DNA from: Candidatus Obscuribacterales bacterium
GTDB taxonomy: Bacteria > Cyanobacteriota > Vampirovibrionia > Obscuribacterales > Obscuribacteraceae
Assembly: GCA_019747875.1 (NCBI GenBank)
Contig: JAIEQI010000041.1
Coordinates: 29,103-93,102 of the forward strand
DNA length: 64,000 nucleotides
Reading direction: 5' to 3'
The translations under genes were made by a program, and so were the position numbers. How positions within the stretch are numbered: the first letter of the stretch is position 1; each line of letters begins with the position of its first letter. The notes under the pieces are model-generated. The model had not been told where the DNA came from and searched no databases. It saw only the letters and a program-made list of their open reading frames with translations. Below, in pieces: positions 34,650 through 43,312 of this stretch.

Positions 34650-36614
34650 ATGAGCACCACTATGAACCAGCAAATGCCAATCGAATATCAAGCGCATACG
34701 CGTTTCTTCACCATTGCGACCGCCGGTCACGTCGACCATGGCAAAACGAGTTTGCTGCGCAGGCTAACCGGAATGGACCCGGATCGCTTGAAAGAAGAGA
34801 AGGAGCGCCAGATGACAACTGATCTGGGCTTTGCGTATATGTCCTTGCCTGGCGATATGGTTCTCGGCTTCGTTGATGTACCGGGCCACGGAAAGTTTCT
34901 TAAAAACATGCTCGCCGGTGTCGGTGGAATCGACCTGGCACTGTTGGTGGTGGCAGCCGATGAAGGACCGATGCCGCAAACAAAACAACATGTGCGTATA
35001 TTAAGCATGCTTGGGATCAGCAAAGCAATCGTTGCTCTCTCAAAAATCGACGTGGTTGAAGAAGAGGCACAAGTAGATCTTGTTAGAGAGGAGACCGAAA
35101 CCCTGCTAATGCAACATGGGATTGAGCCAATTGCGTTCTGCCCTCTCTCATCAGTTAATGGACAGGGCATCGATGCTCTGGTTAAAACTTTCGTTGACTA
35201 TCTGAAAGATTTCCCCAGGCAAACTAGGTCGGATGCTTTATTTCTTCCTGTCGATCGAGTATTTAGCAAGTCTGGCTTTGGAACCGTCATTACAGGAACA
35301 TTGGTTAGCGGAAAATTGGCGGTAGGTGACCAAATCTATGTAGAGCCTGGCGATCTGACTGCGCGCGTCAGAAGGCTTGAGACGCATGGCAAGTCAATCG
35401 AGACCGCCAGGCAAGGACAGCGAGTGGCTTGCAACCTGGTTGTTAAGGATGGAGAGAAGCTAAAACGCGGTTTCGTTCTTTCAAGCTCCTCGATCAGCCC
35501 TGTCAAATCTCTGATTGTCAGCCTGTCCGACAAGCCAAAGATTCTGAAAGAGCCGCTCTCAGATCGTCTTTCTGACCAACCGATCCGCTTATATCACGGT
35601 ACGGCCGAATATCATGGTTACGTGCGCTGGGTCGAGGATACTTACGATGACAGTCAAGGACAATCGGGGATAGCTTTCGTCGCCTTGCAAGACGGAGCTG
35701 TCGCATCTGCGCAGGATCGTTTTGTAATTCGCCTTACGGATGACACGATATACGGTGGTATAGTTCTGCTGCGGGATCGTCCGCGTTGGCTTGCAAAAAG
35801 TGAGTTGATTCGGTTGAGCCAGCAATTGCTAAGAGGAGAGTTTGATCAGGCGGTAATAGCATTTCTAAACGATTCCCCACAATTGATGCTGCAAGAATCA
35901 CAGCTTGCAACGCTTCTTCCGGAGAGTTCTTCGGACGTGCTCGCGAAGCTGAAAGCAGAGGCGGAGCTTGTTACTCTGGGCGATTTCTTGCTTACTGCAT
36001 CTTCTCGACAAGCGCTTGCCGAGAGTTTAATTTCTGCAACCAAGAAGCTTCTCTCAGCAAGCGAAGAAGAAGACGGTGTCGCTTTGGAAACATTGCGTCA
36101 ATCCTTACAGCCGAAAATTGAGCGCGCGGCATTTCAGGCTCTGCTACAAGAAGAAGCAGAAAAACAAACGATCATACGCAAGGGCGACAAGGTTACCCTA
36201 CCGGGTGCTGGTCTAAAATCCGATGATCGGGATCAATTAGCGCCAATCGAAGCAAAATTGATGGAGCAATTGGCAAAGGTTTGGTGTCTTGAGTGGGACG
36301 AGTTGGCTCAGCAAACGGGGATTGATCTCAAAGCTGTGAAATCTGCCATCCAATCTCTGGCAAAACGCGGCGAGGTTGTAATTGTCAGTTACGATTTCGT
36401 CGCTTCGGTCGACAGGCTGAACGAAGCTCATCAAGTTCTTTCCAATATTTGGACTGCCAAGCGATCGATTGCTCCGACTGACTTTCGTGAATCGCTGGAA
36501 ACAACTAGAAAATACGCGATGGCGCTTCTGCAATACTTTGACGATCAAAAAATTACAAGAAGGCTCGATAGCGGTCGTGTTCTCTTGAAGGGTCCTGCTC
36601 CCAGGAATAAATAG
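34650..36614 (+). CDS. selB: selenocysteine-specific elongation factor SelB
   Basis: 654 residues from the ATG at 34650; a TTG at 34635 is in frame but poorly spaced. Delivers Sec-tRNA to UGA codons at SECIS hairpins. Translation GTPase motifs: GHVDHGKTSL (26-35), R-Q-M-T in place of the usual R-G-I-T (53-56, Thr kept), DVPGHGKF (76-83), SKID at the G4 position. A beta-barrel follows (VFSKSGFGTVITGTLVSG), and the C-terminal half holds the winged-helix repeats that bind SECIS, ending TDFRESLETTRKYAMALLQYFD, characteristic of SelB. selA, selC and selD are not in the window. Confidence 0.9.
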   Translation: MSTTMNQQMPIEYQAHTRFFTIATAGHVDHGKTSLLRRLTGMDPDRLKEEKERQMTTDLGFAYMSLPGDMVLGFVDVPGHGKFLKNMLAGVGGIDLALLVVAADEGPMPQTKQHVRILSMLGISKAIVALSKIDVVEEEAQVDLVREETETLLMQHGIEPIAFCPLSSVNGQGIDALVKTFVDYLKDFPRQTRSDALFLPVDRVFSKSGFGTVITGTLVSGKLAVGDQIYVEPGDLTARVRRLETHGKSIETARQGQRVACNLVVKDGEKLKRGFVLSSSSISPVKSLIVSLSDKPKILKEPLSDRLSDQPIRLYHGTAEYHGYVRWVEDTYDDSQGQSGIAFVALQDGAVASAQDRFVIRLTDDTIYGGIVLLRDRPRWLAKSELIRLSQQLLRGEFDQAVIAFLNDSPQLMLQESQLATLLPESSSDVLAKLKAEAELVTLGDFLLTASSRQALAESLISATKKLLSASEEEDGVALETLRQSLQPKIERAAFQALLQEEAEKQTIIRKGDKVTLPGAGLKSDDRDQLAPIEAKLMEQLAKVWCLEWDELAQQTGIDLKAVKSAIQSLAKRGEVVIVSYDFVASVDRLNEAHQVLSNIWTAKRSIAPTDFRESLETTRKYAMALLQYFDDQKITRRLDSGRVLLKGPAPRNK

Positions 36615-36767
36615 TTCACCGAATTTTAGTTAAAAAGCGCTAGCTGAGATTAAAGCGAGAACTTGCCGCCTATTTGTGGCAGATAGACAGTAGCCTATGA
36701 TTAAATGGTTCCTTAGAGTTTGTGTTGGCAATTCGATCCATTTTGATTCGAACTGGAGGATCCAATA

Positions 36768-38105
36768 ATGAGACGCAGAACGGTTGACAGGATCTTAAAC
36801 CCCTGTGTCTTGCTAGCCCTCACGTGCGGTCTGAGCGTGGGGCTTTCAACGATCCCCCAGGCGCAGGCGGACAATAAGACGAGCTCCGCACAGAAAGACG
36901 TTGATTTTGGTCCCTACATGGCAAAGCTCCAGCGCCAAATCAAGCGATCCTGGTTTCCACCGCGCGGGTCCGAATCGAAACGCGTCATTGTTGTTTTCAA
37001 ACTTAACTCAGAAGGCATTCCGTCAGACGTTCATACGACGCAAGCCAGCGGCGATAGCAAAGCTGATGAAGCTGCAATTGACGCAGTAAAAAAGGCTGCT
37101 CCGTTCGACAAGTTACCTGCTGGTTCTCCAGCTGTTGTAGATATTCAATTTACCTACGACTATAACGTTTTTGCCGGCGGAAAAAAGGCGAAAACCGACC
37201 CTCTGGAGAAACTAAAGCAGGCTGAGGCCGCTGGAAAACCACAACAAATTATTGAAAATCTGGTTGCTCTGGCAGACGACGAAGTCGAAAAGGACAAAAA
37301 TGACGAAGCGAAGACGCACTATAAGCGCGCGATCGAAATGCTTCATAAAAATAATCCCTTGAGTGAAGATTATTTGGCTAAGCAGCTTACTGCCCTGGGC
37401 GATCTCTATTACGACATCGATGATTACGAGAGTTGCCAGCCTCTATATGAAGAGTGCCTGGAAATCCGCCTTAAGAATCCATCCAGCACCTCGGAGCAAC
37501 TGGGTCCGGCGCGCCGGGATATGGCATACACCTTGCTGTATCTGGAAGACGGCGATGTTGAGAAGGCGCGAGCCTTGTTCGGTGAAGCATTAGCGGATGC
37601 ACAGAAGTCCGGCAATCATGACCTGGCGATCGATGTGCAACAGGGGATCGCGCACTGCCATTGGAAGAATGGGGAATATGCAAAGGCGTTGCCGCTATAC
37701 AAGATGGTCTTGAACCAGAAAAAGAATAGTCAACCGGACGATTATGTGGACCTTGGTTATCGCAGCAAAGATGTGGCAGACTGCTTGTATGAGTTGAAGA
37801 ACTATCGAGAATCTTTGCCATATTTCCGGGATGCCCAAACGCTCCTGGAAAAGGCCGGCAAGAATGATGATGATGATGAACTTGCTGACGCTCGTGAGAA
37901 AGTAATCGAACTTTGCGCCCGCCTTGGTATACCAAACAACCCGCAAATTGCCCAGATCGACGAGCAGAAGAAAAAGGAAACGGACAAAGCATATAGCTGG
38001 TTGCCTTATGCGCTCGGAGGGTCTCTTCTAGCCTTGTTAGTCATCGCAATCAGCAACAGGAAGAACAACACAGTGGACATCGCCGGACGTGACCGCAAGC
38101 GCTAA
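36768..38105 (+). CDS. TonB_C-TPR protein with C-terminal membrane anchor (paralogue 1)
   Basis: 445 residues. Signal peptide (VLLALTCGLSVGLSTIPQAQA). A TonB C-terminal-like domain at about 45-135 (VDFGPYMAKLQRQIKRSWFPPRG..., V-V-F-K-L-N-S-E-G-x-P, A-A-I-D-A-V-K-K-A-A-P-F-x-x-L-P). TPR repeats at about 150-380. One membrane segment near the C-terminus (AYSWLPYALGGSLLALLVIAI) and a basic tail. Predicted topology: TonB_C and TPR in the periplasm, anchored at the end. Classical TonB has its anchor at the N-terminus, so this is reversed. GGAGG precedes the ATG. 131 bases before its paralogue. Confidence 0.85.
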   Translation: MRRRTVDRILNPCVLLALTCGLSVGLSTIPQAQADNKTSSAQKDVDFGPYMAKLQRQIKRSWFPPRGSESKRVIVVFKLNSEGIPSDVHTTQASGDSKADEAAIDAVKKAAPFDKLPAGSPAVVDIQFTYDYNVFAGGKKAKTDPLEKLKQAEAAGKPQQIIENLVALADDEVEKDKNDEAKTHYKRAIEMLHKNNPLSEDYLAKQLTALGDLYYDIDDYESCQPLYEECLEIRLKNPSSTSEQLGPARRDMAYTLLYLEDGDVEKARALFGEALADAQKSGNHDLAIDVQQGIAHCHWKNGEYAKALPLYKMVLNQKKNSQPDDYVDLGYRSKDVADCLYELKNYRESLPYFRDAQTLLEKAGKNDDDDELADAREKVIELCARLGIPNNPQIAQIDEQKKKETDKAYSWLPYALGGSLLALLVIAISNRKNNTVDIAGRDRKR

Positions 38106-38236
38106 GAATTGATTCAGTAATTTTCCTGTATAAGTGGCAGATGACTTGTGCTTCAATCGTTTAGCGCGTTGGTCAATTCTGAGTTTGCCCTTTGGGTCTA
38201 ACTGGCATCGTCACTTACTAATTGCGGAGACTATGA

Positions 38237-39655
38237 ATGAACTGGCCTGTTGTTCTTGTCCACAAACAGAGAATCGCGCTTTCTGCTTCCTTGCTTCTAT
38301 GCGCTACTATTGCTGGAAGTGCTGAATCTAGTGAGTTTGCAGGTTCGGCAAATGTATGGCGCAAAGTTGAGCATCCTCCGAAACGAGAAACGGTTTGTGG
38401 CAGGGCAGACGTAGATTTCGGACCATACATTCACTATCTTCAAAAGCTCTTGAAGGAAAATTGGCATTCACCACGTGGACAGAACATTAAGATTCTGACT
38501 GTGTTTCGCGTAGATCAAGCAGGGAACTTGTCAGACCTGCGTTTGGCATCACACGGACCGTACAACTTTGAAAAAGCGGCACTTGAGGCGGTGCGTTCAT
38601 CAGCACCTTTTAAGCCTTTGCCGCAAGGAAGCCCTCCAACGGTAGATATTGAGTTCACCTTTGACCATCGAGTGTATGGTGCCGCCAGTGAAAATAGTGC
38701 GGACTTTGCTACCAGCAAGCTGCTAATGTCGAATTTAGAACGAGCTGAGAAAGTAAATGATAGTTTGAAAATGAGCCGCGCTTTGCTGGACCTTGCACGG
38801 TATGAACATTCTCAGCAGAGGACGAATTGGGCAGTTCAATACTATGAGAGAGCTCTGGCGACATTTAGAGACATGAAATCGGTCAGCAAGGACTACTCGC
38901 AAATGCTTTTCGAGCTTGCCCAAATTTATCTGCTTCAAGATCAGTTCGCCAAAGCAGAGCCCTTGTACAGAGAATGTTTGAAGGTTTCAGAGAGCCTTTG
39001 GGAAAAGAACAACGAGAGCGATTCGTCTTATGTTGTCGCCGAGCGGGGGCGGATTCGCTGCCAATTAGCTTTCTCAGCGCTTTATAGCGGCGGACGAATA
39101 AAGGAAGTCGCGGAGCTTTTCGACCTGGTTATCGTTGATGCTGGAAAGTCAAAGCCGGCGGACAAAGCTCTTTTCATAGACTCATTAGCCGGTAAAGCTC
39201 ATTGTTCCTTGCGAGAGAAAGACTATGACAGTGCTCTGACCTATTTCCACTGTGCCTTGAGCGAGGCTTTACGGTTCAGAACTGACGACAAAGCCAATAT
39301 TGCTCAAATGAAGAGAGCGATTGCTGACTGTTACTTGCAAAAAAAACAGATGGATGTTTCCCTGGCTTATTATCGACAAGCAGAAAAGAACTTCTACGAT
39401 CTTTGTAACCAAAAGGGGTGGACTGCGGATTTGACCAAGGCGTGGCAGGCTTGCTGCCGCTCTCAAGAAAAGATTCTACTGCTTCAAGAATACGAATTAG
39501 CAGAGCAGAACAAAGTTCAAGAACGAGAGCTTGTTGAGAAAGCACATAGTAAAGCATACGGTTGGCTTTCCTTTGCTTTTGCCGGAAGCTTGGTCGGCAT
39601 CTTGATCAATCTGATTTTCTTTCGAAAGCGAAACGCACCTGAGTCAGCCATTTAA
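38237..39655 (+). CDS. TonB_C-TPR protein with C-terminal membrane anchor (paralogue 2)
   Basis: 472 residues. Signal peptide (LSASLLLCATIAGSAES), TonB_C-like domain opening with VDFGPYIHYLQKLLKENWHSPRG, TPRs and a C-terminal membrane segment (AYGWLSFAFAGSLVGILINLIFF). Same order and shared words as the preceding protein (VDFGPY, A-P-F-K-x-L-P-x-G-S-P, V-D-I-x-F-T-x-D), so a tandem duplication. Its 3' end overlaps the convergent HTTM gene by 50 bases, in the sequence encoding the membrane segment. Confidence 0.85.
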   Translation: MNWPVVLVHKQRIALSASLLLCATIAGSAESSEFAGSANVWRKVEHPPKRETVCGRADVDFGPYIHYLQKLLKENWHSPRGQNIKILTVFRVDQAGNLSDLRLASHGPYNFEKAALEAVRSSAPFKPLPQGSPPTVDIEFTFDHRVYGAASENSADFATSKLLMSNLERAEKVNDSLKMSRALLDLARYEHSQQRTNWAVQYYERALATFRDMKSVSKDYSQMLFELAQIYLLQDQFAKAEPLYRECLKVSESLWEKNNESDSSYVVAERGRIRCQLAFSALYSGGRIKEVAELFDLVIVDAGKSKPADKALFIDSLAGKAHCSLREKDYDSALTYFHCALSEALRFRTDDKANIAQMKRAIADCYLQKKQMDVSLAYYRQAEKNFYDLCNQKGWTADLTKAWQACCRSQEKILLLQEYELAEQNKVQERELVEKAHSKAYGWLSFAFAGSLVGILINLIFFRKRNAPESAI

Positions 39656-40541
39656 GCGCTTTCGCCAGGTCCTTTTCATCGATGAATAATATGTACGATG
39701 CAAGAATAACGTGTTGGAAAATTGGAATGTTCAAGCAATATTCCAATCCAAGGTGCAGCAGTACACCAATCAGCAACACCCAGTAGCGAAACTTTTTAAC
39801 CCAGATCAGCGTGCAGAGCGCAAATTCTGCGGCAAGTGTCGAATAAGTAAGAAAGCGCGATATCCAAATATTCTGACGGTCGAAGAAAACCGGGAAGCGC
39901 TCAAGTTCTGACGAGACAAGTACGTAGTAGACCGCCGTACCATCAAGCCAATAGCTATCGACGATTTTCGTTACGAAGTACTGCATGTATAACAAAGTGA
40001 TCTCGATTTGAATCAGCCGTTGCGGCCAGAGGCTTCGCAACGGCGGCTCTTCCATTCCAGAACTCTTGTTGCGTTTCTTGTGCCACCGGTCAAGCGACAA
40101 CTGATCCCCAGCCGGAGCGAACATCATGAAGAAGGAGTAAACGCGAAGCAAATCGTCGCCGGAATTTATGATTTGCGGATTGCGAAAATGGAAACTACTT
40201 AGAGTTAAATACAATGCGATTGTACTGAAGCGGGTAAAGAGCCCGAGGCTTACAAATAACGCACTTAGCAGGTAGACGCAAAAGAATGCAATTACCGTTT
40301 CATCGTTGCGAGGAAGGAATAGAAGTAGATCGACACATAGCTTGCCATATATTTGCTCAGCGATCGCGGGGCGCAGTGTGCCATGAACACCGTACCAGGT
40401 CAGAAGATCCGGTGCGATCAAAATACCGGCTTCTAATGCCAACAAGCCGTAGAAGATTCGAAACAGGCTAAGTGGCAGTGTTGATGACGGTGCAAAGAAA
40501 AAACTACACCAGTGCTCCCAAAATGACTTTAGCGGATTCAT
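39606..40541 (-). CDS. HTTM-domain membrane protein (vitamin-K carboxylase-like fold)
   Basis: 311 residues with about six membrane segments, in the order typical of the HTTM family: a short N-terminus, LSLFRIFYGLLALEAGI, LTWYGVHG..., a long polar loop, then repeated aromatic-rich helices (IEITLLYMQYFVTKIVDSYWLDG, YWVLLIGVLLHLGLEYCL). HTTM proteins include gamma-glutamyl carboxylase-like and fatty-acid-related membrane enzymes; activity unknown. Its ATG overlaps the stop of the upstream partner gene (ATGA), so translation is coupled. Confidence 0.85.
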   Translation of the reverse strand: MNPLKSFWEHWCSFFFAPSSTLPLSLFRIFYGLLALEAGILIAPDLLTWYGVHGTLRPAIAEQIYGKLCVDLLLFLPRNDETVIAFFCVYLLSALFVSLGLFTRFSTIALYLTLSSFHFRNPQIINSGDDLLRVYSFFMMFAPAGDQLSLDRWHKKRNKSSGMEEPPLRSLWPQRLIQIEITLLYMQYFVTKIVDSYWLDGTAVYYVLVSSELERFPVFFDRQNIWISRFLTYSTLAAEFALCTLIWVKKFRYWVLLIGVLLHLGLEYCLNIPIFQHVILASYILFIDEKDLAKALKWLTQVRFAFERKSD

Positions 40542-41107
40542 TTAAGATCCTCCGCCGTAATTTTGTGCACGTAGAATACATCGTGAATTGTCTCACTTTG
40601 TTCTGTGGACCCGGGCGGTGGTGTCTCCGTGCGGTGCCTGATCAAGCGGACTTCAACTGGTGTTTTTCCGCTCCTATAGTGTAGGCGAGCCAGGTAAGCT
40701 GCCGTCTCCGGCCACCATCTGGTAGGCTTTGGCGTATCCATGTTCTGGCGAGACCATTTGCGAAATCGCTCTTTCTGAAAACGCTCGATCAAATTGAGTT
40801 CTTCCATTCGAGGATTTTGCCAGTTCTCTTTACTGCCATCGGCAAACAGGATCTCGGCCGTAAAGTAGAGATTGTAAATGTGTGGGCGAGGAACAAAAAC
40901 GCCCCGGCCCTGAAATAAACCAGTCGCATACAGATATGGAAGAAAGGGCTTTAGAAGCTCGCGGCTAGAGGGAAATGGCGGAGACAGAACTAAAGCAATT
41001 GCTGTTATGTTGAATACTATGAAAATGGAAAGTAGGGGCTTCCTGAGTCTGTCCCATAACTGCCACGATCCGGCTGTCTTCACGGATGTATTTGAGTCGT
41101 CTTCCAC
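40538..41107 (-). CDS. HTTM-associated membrane protein, unknown
   Basis: 189 residues. One membrane segment (LLSIFIVFNITAIALVLS), then a soluble region predicted outside the cytoplasm, with an aromatic-rich stretch (GVFVPRPHIYNLYFTAEILFADGS) and a basic middle. Ends in the ATGA overlap with the HTTM gene; pairs like this recur with HTTM proteins. No family recognised. Confidence 0.75.
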   Translation of the reverse strand: MEDDSNTSVKTAGSWQLWDRLRKPLLSIFIVFNITAIALVLSPPFPSSRELLKPFLPYLYATGLFQGRGVFVPRPHIYNLYFTAEILFADGSKENWQNPRMEELNLIERFQKERFRKWSRQNMDTPKPTRWWPETAAYLARLHYRSGKTPVEVRLIRHRTETPPPGSTEQSETIHDVFYVHKITAEDLK

Positions 41108-41266
41108 GTTTGTTCTTCAGGGAGAGTCAGCATTCCGATTCGCATGTAAGATCCGAGTCTGGAATTTGCCGATAATATCAGAACGAAGCTGTACTTTGTT
41201 TAGATAATTGTGAGGGCGCGCCTAACAGCCCTAAGCAAGATCTTCTTTGGAGCTAACGCCTGCTAA

Positions 41267-43243
41267 CTAGTTCGAGGCCAGAGCCATCAGCTTGTCTTCA
41301 TGATCGATCTTCAAGCTGTTGTCTAAGTCGTCACGGTTTATTCCGAAAACCCTGCAGTAAAACGTCAACTCACCGATCAAGCTTTTCTGAATGTTCTCGG
41401 CGCGACGAAATCCGTGCTGCTCTCCTTCGAACGTAATGTAGGAGACCGGCAGTCCTTTCTTTTTCATGGCGTTGACCATGCACTCGGACTGCGAAGGTGG
41501 AACGACTTTGTCTTCGAGTCCTTGAAAAAAGATAACAGGACAACTTATCTTGTCAGCGTGCAGGGCCGGTGACCGTTCCTCATATAAAGATTTCTTCGCT
41601 GGATAAGGACCAATAAGTTTGTCCAGATATCTTGATTCGAATTTGTGAGTGTCCTTGGCCAAGCCTTCGAGATCGCTGACACCATAATAGCTGGCACCAG
41701 CTTTGAATGTCTTTCTAAAGGCGATAGCGCATAATGTTGTGTAACCGCCCGCGCTACCACCGCTGATTGCCAGTTTGTTTGCATCCACTTTACCGGATTG
41801 TGCCAAGAATTTTGCAGCGTTGCAGCAATCATCAACATCCACAATGCCCCAATTGTCATTCAAGCGCTCGCGATAGGCTTTGCCATAACCCGTGCTGCCG
41901 CCATAGTTTACGTCTACAACAGAAAAACCACGAGTAGTCCAGTACTGCATTCCCAATGATAAGTTGGTTCCGCATGCGCCCGTCGGACCACCGTGGCTGT
42001 GCACTATTAGTGGTGGCATGGTGTCCGCTGGGGCTTCGAAATCTTTGTTCTTTGCCGGGTAGAAAACCGCATAGGCAGTCAGTCCCTTCTCCGTTGGAAA
42101 CTCAATGGGAATTGCCTTTGACAGATAACCCTCATCCATGTTGAAATCGCTGCTTCGCTTAAGAACCGTCGTTTGTTTTGTGGCGACATTGAGAGCCACT
42201 ATTTCAGGGAAGCGATCCGGTGCTCCGCCCAAGAAGATGACATAGTCTCCGGCAGCGCGCAGCTGTGAGTAATCGTGGTACGGGAGGTCTATCGGAGCAA
42301 GTTGCCTTGTGTTGTTATCGAACTCAGCAAGATACCATCTGCCGTTCTGAGTGTAGCTGCAAATAATGTTGTTGTTTGGCAAGACTGCGTAGTTTGCCAT
42401 TCCGAAAACCCACGGTGGGGTGCAGAATTCCGCGTTCATCTCGACTAGTGGTTCCACCAATCCGCTGTAGGATGCATGCAAGTTCCACCATCCGGATTTG
42501 TCAGAAACAAAATAGAGTGTGCCATCCGGACCCCATTCCGGTTGTGTCACGGATTCGCCATTGCCACCAGCGACACATTGCATATTTGATAGAGATCCAT
42601 CTCCACCAAGATTGCCGGTCCAAAGTTTTGATTCATCCCATGGCATGTTGGGGTGATTCCATGTTATCCAGGCGAGCAGCCTGCCATCAGGGCTAATACG
42701 TGGTGATGAAAAGAAATCGCTTCCGGCCAAAAGCATTTCGGATTCATGTTCGCCTTCAGCTGGCAACACATCAAGGAAATTGAGCGGCTCTAGACCTGGC
42801 TCTGAATGGTCTTCTTTGACAACAATCAGACGATTTCTTTTCTTGTCGTAACAGAAATCAGCGTATCTGTATGGTCCGGCTTTAGTTATTGCTTTAGGGT
42901 CGCCCTTTGCCTTGCCGCTTGCCGCGTCAAGGTCTAGTCGGTAGATTCTATGATCGGCAAAATTGCTGTAATACAAAATGTCATCGGTGATTATTGCCGA
43001 ACCGCCTCCATATTCATGAACGGCATTTCTAACATCGGTTCCGGCAGGCGTTACGTCAAAGGTTTTCCCATCTATTTCGGAGCCGACAATGGCAGTACGT
43101 CCTTTGTCTGAGGGGCGCCGCTCGGACCAGTAAAAGCGATTGTTGTAGACGAATGTCAGTCCCAGCCTCAGCTCTGAGGAACTGACCATCTCTGCCGTAA
43201 TCGGCGAATGCCAAGTACCGTATTCCGAGACCTTCGGACCCAT
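41267..43243 (-). CDS. S9-family prolyl oligopeptidase / acylaminoacyl peptidase
   Basis: 658 residues from the ATG at 43243, chosen because GGAGGG lies seven bases upstream. An N-terminal beta-propeller (repeated Y-x-x-x-D-G... strands) covers about 1-390, then the alpha/beta hydrolase domain with GGSAGGY, nucleophile S497. The acid lies in GLEDKVVPPSQ and the His in EGEQHGF. No signal peptide, so cytosolic degradation of peptides is likely. 69 bases downstream of the GT-C gene on the same strand. Confidence 0.93.
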   Translation of the reverse strand: MGPKVSEYGTWHSPITAEMVSSSELRLGLTFVYNNRFYWSERRPSDKGRTAIVGSEIDGKTFDVTPAGTDVRNAVHEYGGGSAIITDDILYYSNFADHRIYRLDLDAASGKAKGDPKAITKAGPYRYADFCYDKKRNRLIVVKEDHSEPGLEPLNFLDVLPAEGEHESEMLLAGSDFFSSPRISPDGRLLAWITWNHPNMPWDESKLWTGNLGGDGSLSNMQCVAGGNGESVTQPEWGPDGTLYFVSDKSGWWNLHASYSGLVEPLVEMNAEFCTPPWVFGMANYAVLPNNNIICSYTQNGRWYLAEFDNNTRQLAPIDLPYHDYSQLRAAGDYVIFLGGAPDRFPEIVALNVATKQTTVLKRSSDFNMDEGYLSKAIPIEFPTEKGLTAYAVFYPAKNKDFEAPADTMPPLIVHSHGGPTGACGTNLSLGMQYWTTRGFSVVDVNYGGSTGYGKAYRERLNDNWGIVDVDDCCNAAKFLAQSGKVDANKLAISGGSAGGYTTLCAIAFRKTFKAGASYYGVSDLEGLAKDTHKFESRYLDKLIGPYPAKKSLYEERSPALHADKISCPVIFFQGLEDKVVPPSQSECMVNAMKKKGLPVSYITFEGEQHGFRRAENIQKSLIGELTFYCRVFGINRDDLDNSLKIDHEDKLMALASN

Positions 43244-43312
43244 CCGCTCACCCTCCAATCGTTTATCGCTGGATATATTTTACGATATTAGCGAATCGAA
43301 AGATCGGGTCAG

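Noticed and set aside
34650..36614. Selenoprotein gene near selB
   Set aside because: No neighbouring gene shows homology running through an in-frame UGA.
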